Assembly: GCF_003337735.1 (NCBI RefSeq)
Contig: NZ_QPJY01000005.1
Location: forward strand, 80,265 to 144,264
Direction of reading: 5' to 3'
Source of the DNA: Thioalbus denitrificans
Lineage (GTDB): Bacteria; Pseudomonadota; Gammaproteobacteria; DSM-26407
DNA: 64,000 bases
Below, in pieces: positions 61,612 through 64,000 of this stretch; within the stretch, counting starts at the first letter, position 1; the number at the start of each line of letters is the position of its first letter. The notes under the pieces were generated by a model. It had not been told where the DNA came from. It saw only the letters and a program-made list of their open reading frames with translations, and made no database searches. Position numbers and translations under genes: made by a program.

Positions 61612-62334
61612 TCAAGGATCCTGGGCCAACGCCTCCAGACCGGCGGGATCGACGCAACGGAAATGCCCTTCCTCTTCCTCCACCAGGCCGCGGCGCTTGA
61701 AATCCGCCATGATGCGTGAGGCCGTTTCGGTGGAGATCCCCAGTACCCCCGCCAGCACGTCGCGTCCGATCCGGGTGGAGCTCGGTGATGCGCTCCGATC
61801 ATCGCACAGCCTCAACAGCAGCCGCGCCATGCGTACCGGCGCCGCACCGGTGGCGAAGGCGGTGATGAAGCGATCGGCCTCGTCCACGCTCTCCTGCCAG
61901 CGGCGTATCAGCTCGCGATGCAGTTCCGTATGGCGCTGCTTGAGTTCGCTCAGGACCACGATGGGTATCCGGCACGCCTCGCTCTCCTGCACGGCCACCG
62001 CCGTGTGGTGGTAGCGGCCGTCCACGAGCAGTTCCAGGCCGGCCACGCCACCGGGCCGGACCAGGCGCACGATGCGCTCGACGCCCTTGGGCAGGTGGCG
62101 GACCAGCTTCACCAGGCCGGAACGCAGGGTGTAGATGGAGTCCCCGCGCTGGTCCAGTTCGTAGAGGGTGGTCTTGGGGCCGAAGCCGAAGCGGTCGATG
62201 GGGGCCGTCAGGGCCTCCAGGCTCTCATCCGGCACGGGCGAGAAAAGGGCGTGAACCCGGATCGGGCAGTTCGTGCAATCAGCACGCCCCAGCCAGTTCA
62301 CGTCGGTGGAGCGGATTTTGGAGTCCCGACTCAC
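61612..62334 (-). CDS. Crp/Fnr-family regulator 2
   Basis: A 240-residue regulator with the cNMP-like beta-roll (FGPKTTLYELDQRGDSIYTLRSGL, AGLELLVDGRYHHTAVAV) and HTH (GRDVLAGVLGISTETASRIMADFKRRGL). An N-terminal CTNCPIRVHALF looks like the beginning of an FNR cysteine cluster, but the third position is Phe rather than Cys. The GTG at 62334 is chosen because GGGAGG lies six to seven bases upstream; the TTG at 62355 has no better site. It is paralogous to 57390-58136 and converges with the Gly-rich exported proteins. Confidence 0.88.
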   Translation of the reverse strand: MSRDSKIRSTDVNWLGRADCTNCPIRVHALFSPVPDESLEALTAPIDRFGFGPKTTLYELDQRGDSIYTLRSGLVKLVRHLPKGVERIVRLVRPGGVAGLELLVDGRYHHTAVAVQESEACRIPIVVLSELKQRHTELHRELIRRWQESVDEADRFITAFATGAAPVRMARLLLRLCDDRSASPSSTRIGRDVLAGVLGISTETASRIMADFKRRGLVEEEEGHFRCVDPAGLEALAQDP

Positions 62335-62686
62335 CGGAAAACCTCCCTGCGTCAATCAATAACAGGTCCGCCTCCGGTGACAACGGGAGTTTCGAGACCG
62401 ATTTCCTTATCTTTTCAAAATCGCTGCTTGTTACGGCAAAGGGTACGGCATTGGGAAAAAAATGACAATCCGCACATATAGATAGGAAGTATTGACGATG
62501 CGCTGGATTATCTGTTGCTGAGGATGATAATTATCAAATAAATACGTTTTTTCTCGTGACTATCATCAGTGACAGGTCAGGGCGGATAAAGAATAATTTG
62601 CCCCATAATAACAAAATCCCGTTGCCTTCCCGATTCAATTCCACCCGGAAGGCGGGACAGAGACTGCCCGAGGAAGATGTCCGGCC
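62335..62686. other. AT-rich intergenic region upstream of Crp/Fnr regulator 2
   Basis: About 350 bp without a convincing gene, markedly richer in A and T than its surroundings between about 62380 and 62640. It holds the regulator's promoter and a 12-bp perfect palindrome (62525-62536). No terminator or RNA fold stands out by eye. Confidence 0.55.
62525..62536. promoter_or_regulatory. TGATAATTATCA palindrome, Fur-like half-site pair
   Basis: A 12-bp perfect palindrome, containing GATAATTATC, which resembles the inner part of a Fur box (GATAAT repeats). It is isolated from iron genes, so the reading is tentative. Confidence 0.35.
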
Positions 62687-62989
62687 ATGAATGGCTGTTA
62701 TACCCGCCGGGCACGCCGTGCCCGTGCCCTGTTGTTCATCGCGCTCGTGCTGGTTTCCACCCTGCTGGGTTGGCAATGGTTGCCGGTGCTGGATTGGGCC
62801 GAGGCGGTGGAGGGCATCAACATCCTGTTCGGATTCCAGGCGGCTCCCGTCAGGAAGGCGGACGCCCCATCGCTCCTGAATGATTCCGACATCCGCGCCG
62901 GAAGCGGTGTGGATTGCGCTGGTACCGCCGGGGTGGCGCCGGAGGCGGAGCTCAGGGTTCAGCCTTCAGCAGCACGGGACTCGCGATGA
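62687..62989 (+). CDS. Possible small membrane protein (unknown)
   Basis: A 100-residue frame with GAGGAAG about ten bases before ATG. The N-terminus is very basic (TRRARRARA) and is followed by one membrane helix (LLFIALVLVSTLLGWQWLPVL), then a soluble tail. The 3' end overlaps the EAL gene by 38 bases on the opposite strand, and the tail has no recognisable features, so the C-terminus or the whole gene may be spurious. No function can be assigned. Confidence 0.4.
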   Translation: MNGCYTRRARRARALLFIALVLVSTLLGWQWLPVLDWAEAVEGINILFGFQAAPVRKADAPSLLNDSDIRAGSGVDCAGTAGVAPEAELRVQPSAARDSR

Positions 62990-64000
62990 GCTCATGCCAG
63001 TGGGTTCCTGTCCTCAGCAGCGGGCTCATCTGGGCCTCGGACATGGGGCGGGTGAAGAGGAAGCCCTGGCCGTAGCGGCAGCCGTAGTCCTGCAGCAGGT
63101 TGATCTGGTCGCGGTGGTCGATGCCCTCGGCAATGACCTCCATGTGGTTGATCTGCGCCAGCTCGGTCAGTGCCCGGACGATGCCCTGGCTCTTGCGGTT
63201 CAGCAGCATGGAGCTGACGAAGGAGCGATCGACCTTGAGGACGTCGATGGGAAAGCGATGGAGGTAGTTCAGGCTGGAGTAGCCGGTGCCGAAATCGTCC
63301 ACCGCTACGCGCAGGCCGAGCTCCTTCAGCTTGTCCAGGGCGATGGCGGCCCGATCCGGGTCCTGCATCAGCACCCGCTCGGTGATTTCGACCACCACGT
63401 GACGGGGGTCCACGCCGCTGTCGTAGACCACGCTGCCAATCCGGCCGATGAAGTTCTGATCCAGGAACTGGCGGCTGGAGGTGTTGATGCTCATGTAGAG
63501 CGGTGGGCCCTTCCTCCCGTGCGGCAGGCTCTCCTGGAAGCGCAGCAGCGCCTGGCAGGCCTCCTCGAAGATCCATAACCCGATGGGGACGATGAGCCCG
63601 GTCTCCTCCATCACCCCGATGAACTCGTCGGGCGAGACCAGCCCCCGTACCGGATGATTCCAGCGGATCAGCACCTCGAGTCCGGCAATCTCGCCGGTCT
63701 CGAGAGAGACGATGGCCTGGTAGTAGGGACGGAACTCGCGGCGTTCGAAGGCGTTGAGCAGATCCTGCTGGAAACGCAGCTGGGTGAGCACGTAATCGCG
63801 GCTGTCCCAGGCCTGCTGGCGGTCGCGGTGCCGCTCGCCGTCGGGGTTGCGCTCGCTCTGGCTGCGGCGATCGTCGGTATCCAGCTCGCGCAGCCGCTTG
63901 AGGATGACGTGCAGGAACAGCTTCAGCAGGGGATCCGTTCCATCGAGCCGGTCGCGGACATATTCGCGGTTGATGACCAGGACCTCGGTGTCCTGGACGG
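62952..64000 (-). CDS. EAL-domain c-di-GMP phosphodiesterase, probably with a cNMP-binding domain (5' part beyond window)
   Basis: The frame is open from the window end to the TGA at 62952, giving 349 C-terminal residues. The last 265 are an EAL domain: GLEVLIRWNHP (EVL in place of EAL), MSINTSSRQF, VEITERVLM, VAVDDFGTGYSSLNYL, LKVDRSFV and VIAEGID are all present, so the phosphodiesterase is likely active. Before it lies a basic, charged linker and, at the window edge, a stretch (TEVLVINREYVRDRL, LKLFLHVILKRLREL) like the end of a cyclic-nucleotide-binding domain. The protein therefore probably joins a cNMP-like sensor to c-di-GMP breakdown. The true start lies outside the window. Confidence 0.88.
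   Translation of the reverse strand, partial: VQDTEVLVINREYVRDRLDGTDPLLKLFLHVILKRLRELDTDDRRSQSERNPDGERHRDRQQAWDSRDYVLTQLRFQQDLLNAFERREFRPYYQAIVSLETGEIAGLEVLIRWNHPVRGLVSPDEFIGVMEETGLIVPIGLWIFEEACQALLRFQESLPHGRKGPPLYMSINTSSRQFLDQNFIGRIGSVVYDSGVDPRHVVVEITERVLMQDPDRAAIALDKLKELGLRVAVDDFGTGYSSLNYLHRFPIDVLKVDRSFVSSMLLNRKSQGIVRALTELAQINHMEVIAEGIDHRDQINLLQDYGCRYGQGFLFTRPMSEAQMSPLLRTGTHWHELIASPVLLKAEP

Overview
The window is a GC-rich (roughly 70% by eye), gene-dense stretch of a proteobacterial chromosome. The gene content (phenylacetyl-CoA and homogentisate catabolism, a two-gene-copy Anbu locus, cytochrome c4, Crp/Fnr regulators, EnvZ/OmpR-like pair, EAL protein) fits a respiring, aromatic-degrading member of the Gamma- or Betaproteobacteria; a gammaproteobacterium seems more likely to me, but nothing in the window proves it. 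No rRNA, tRNA, integrase, transposase or CRISPR array was seen.

Layout. 1-9.2 kb: lower phenylacetate pathway (paaN cut by the window edge, a flavodoxin, an orphan PaaA/PaaC-like protein, then paaF-paaG-paaH-paaI-paaJ-paaK ending in a clear terminator). 9.2-16.8 kb: Anbu proteasome-like peptidase, alpha-E protein, circularly permuted ATP-grasp ligase and a giant transglutaminase/DUF2126 protein on the minus strand, with a second Anbu paralogue divergent from them. 17.1-18.1 kb: PPK2. 18.2-20.8 kb (minus): a three-gene electron-transfer module (FAD/[2Fe-2S] reductase, membrane b-type cytochrome, octahaem cytochrome c). 21.2-31.9 kb (plus): an eight-gene, mostly overlapping operon with HMG-CoA reductase, a UbiA prenyltransferase, a rifampin-phosphotransferase-like enzyme, a BtaA-like SAM transferase, a dolichol/phytol-kinase-like membrane protein, GNAT, an OleC-like AMP ligase and DUF2238. 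I know of no described pathway with this set and regard it as the best candidate for an unknown system. 31.9-38.7 kb (minus): LTA-synthase-like sulfatase, alpha-glucan phosphorylase and phosphoketolase.

38.9-45.6 kb (minus): a hydroxyphenylacetate/homogentisate operon (metallo-beta-lactamase-fold protein, MhaA-like monooxygenase, DUF2783 small protein, hmgA, fahA, maiA) under a MarR-type regulator; matching pseudopalindromes lie upstream of both the operon and the regulator. 45.6-45.8 kb: a 188-bp MITE-like element with 34-bp inverted ends. 45.9-51.1 kb (minus): Liv-type ABC importer whose LivF carries an N-terminal haemerythrin domain. 51.3-55.0 kb: an intact PaaA-type di-iron protein with a small partner, divergent from PaaX and an FprA-type reductase. 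55.1-64 kb: cytochrome c4, GNAT and BKACE, two related Crp/Fnr regulators flanking an EnvZ/OmpR-like pair and two exported glycine-rich proteins, and a 5'-truncated cNMP-EAL protein.

How it fits together: the Liv importer plausibly brings in aromatic acids; PaaK activates phenylacetate to the CoA ester; PaaN/F/G/H/J take the epoxidised ring to acetyl-CoA and succinyl-CoA; the homogentisate branch yields fumarate and acetoacetate. The ring epoxidase core (paaABCDE) is not complete here and may lie left of position 1. The two PaaA-like proteins in the window are separate from it.
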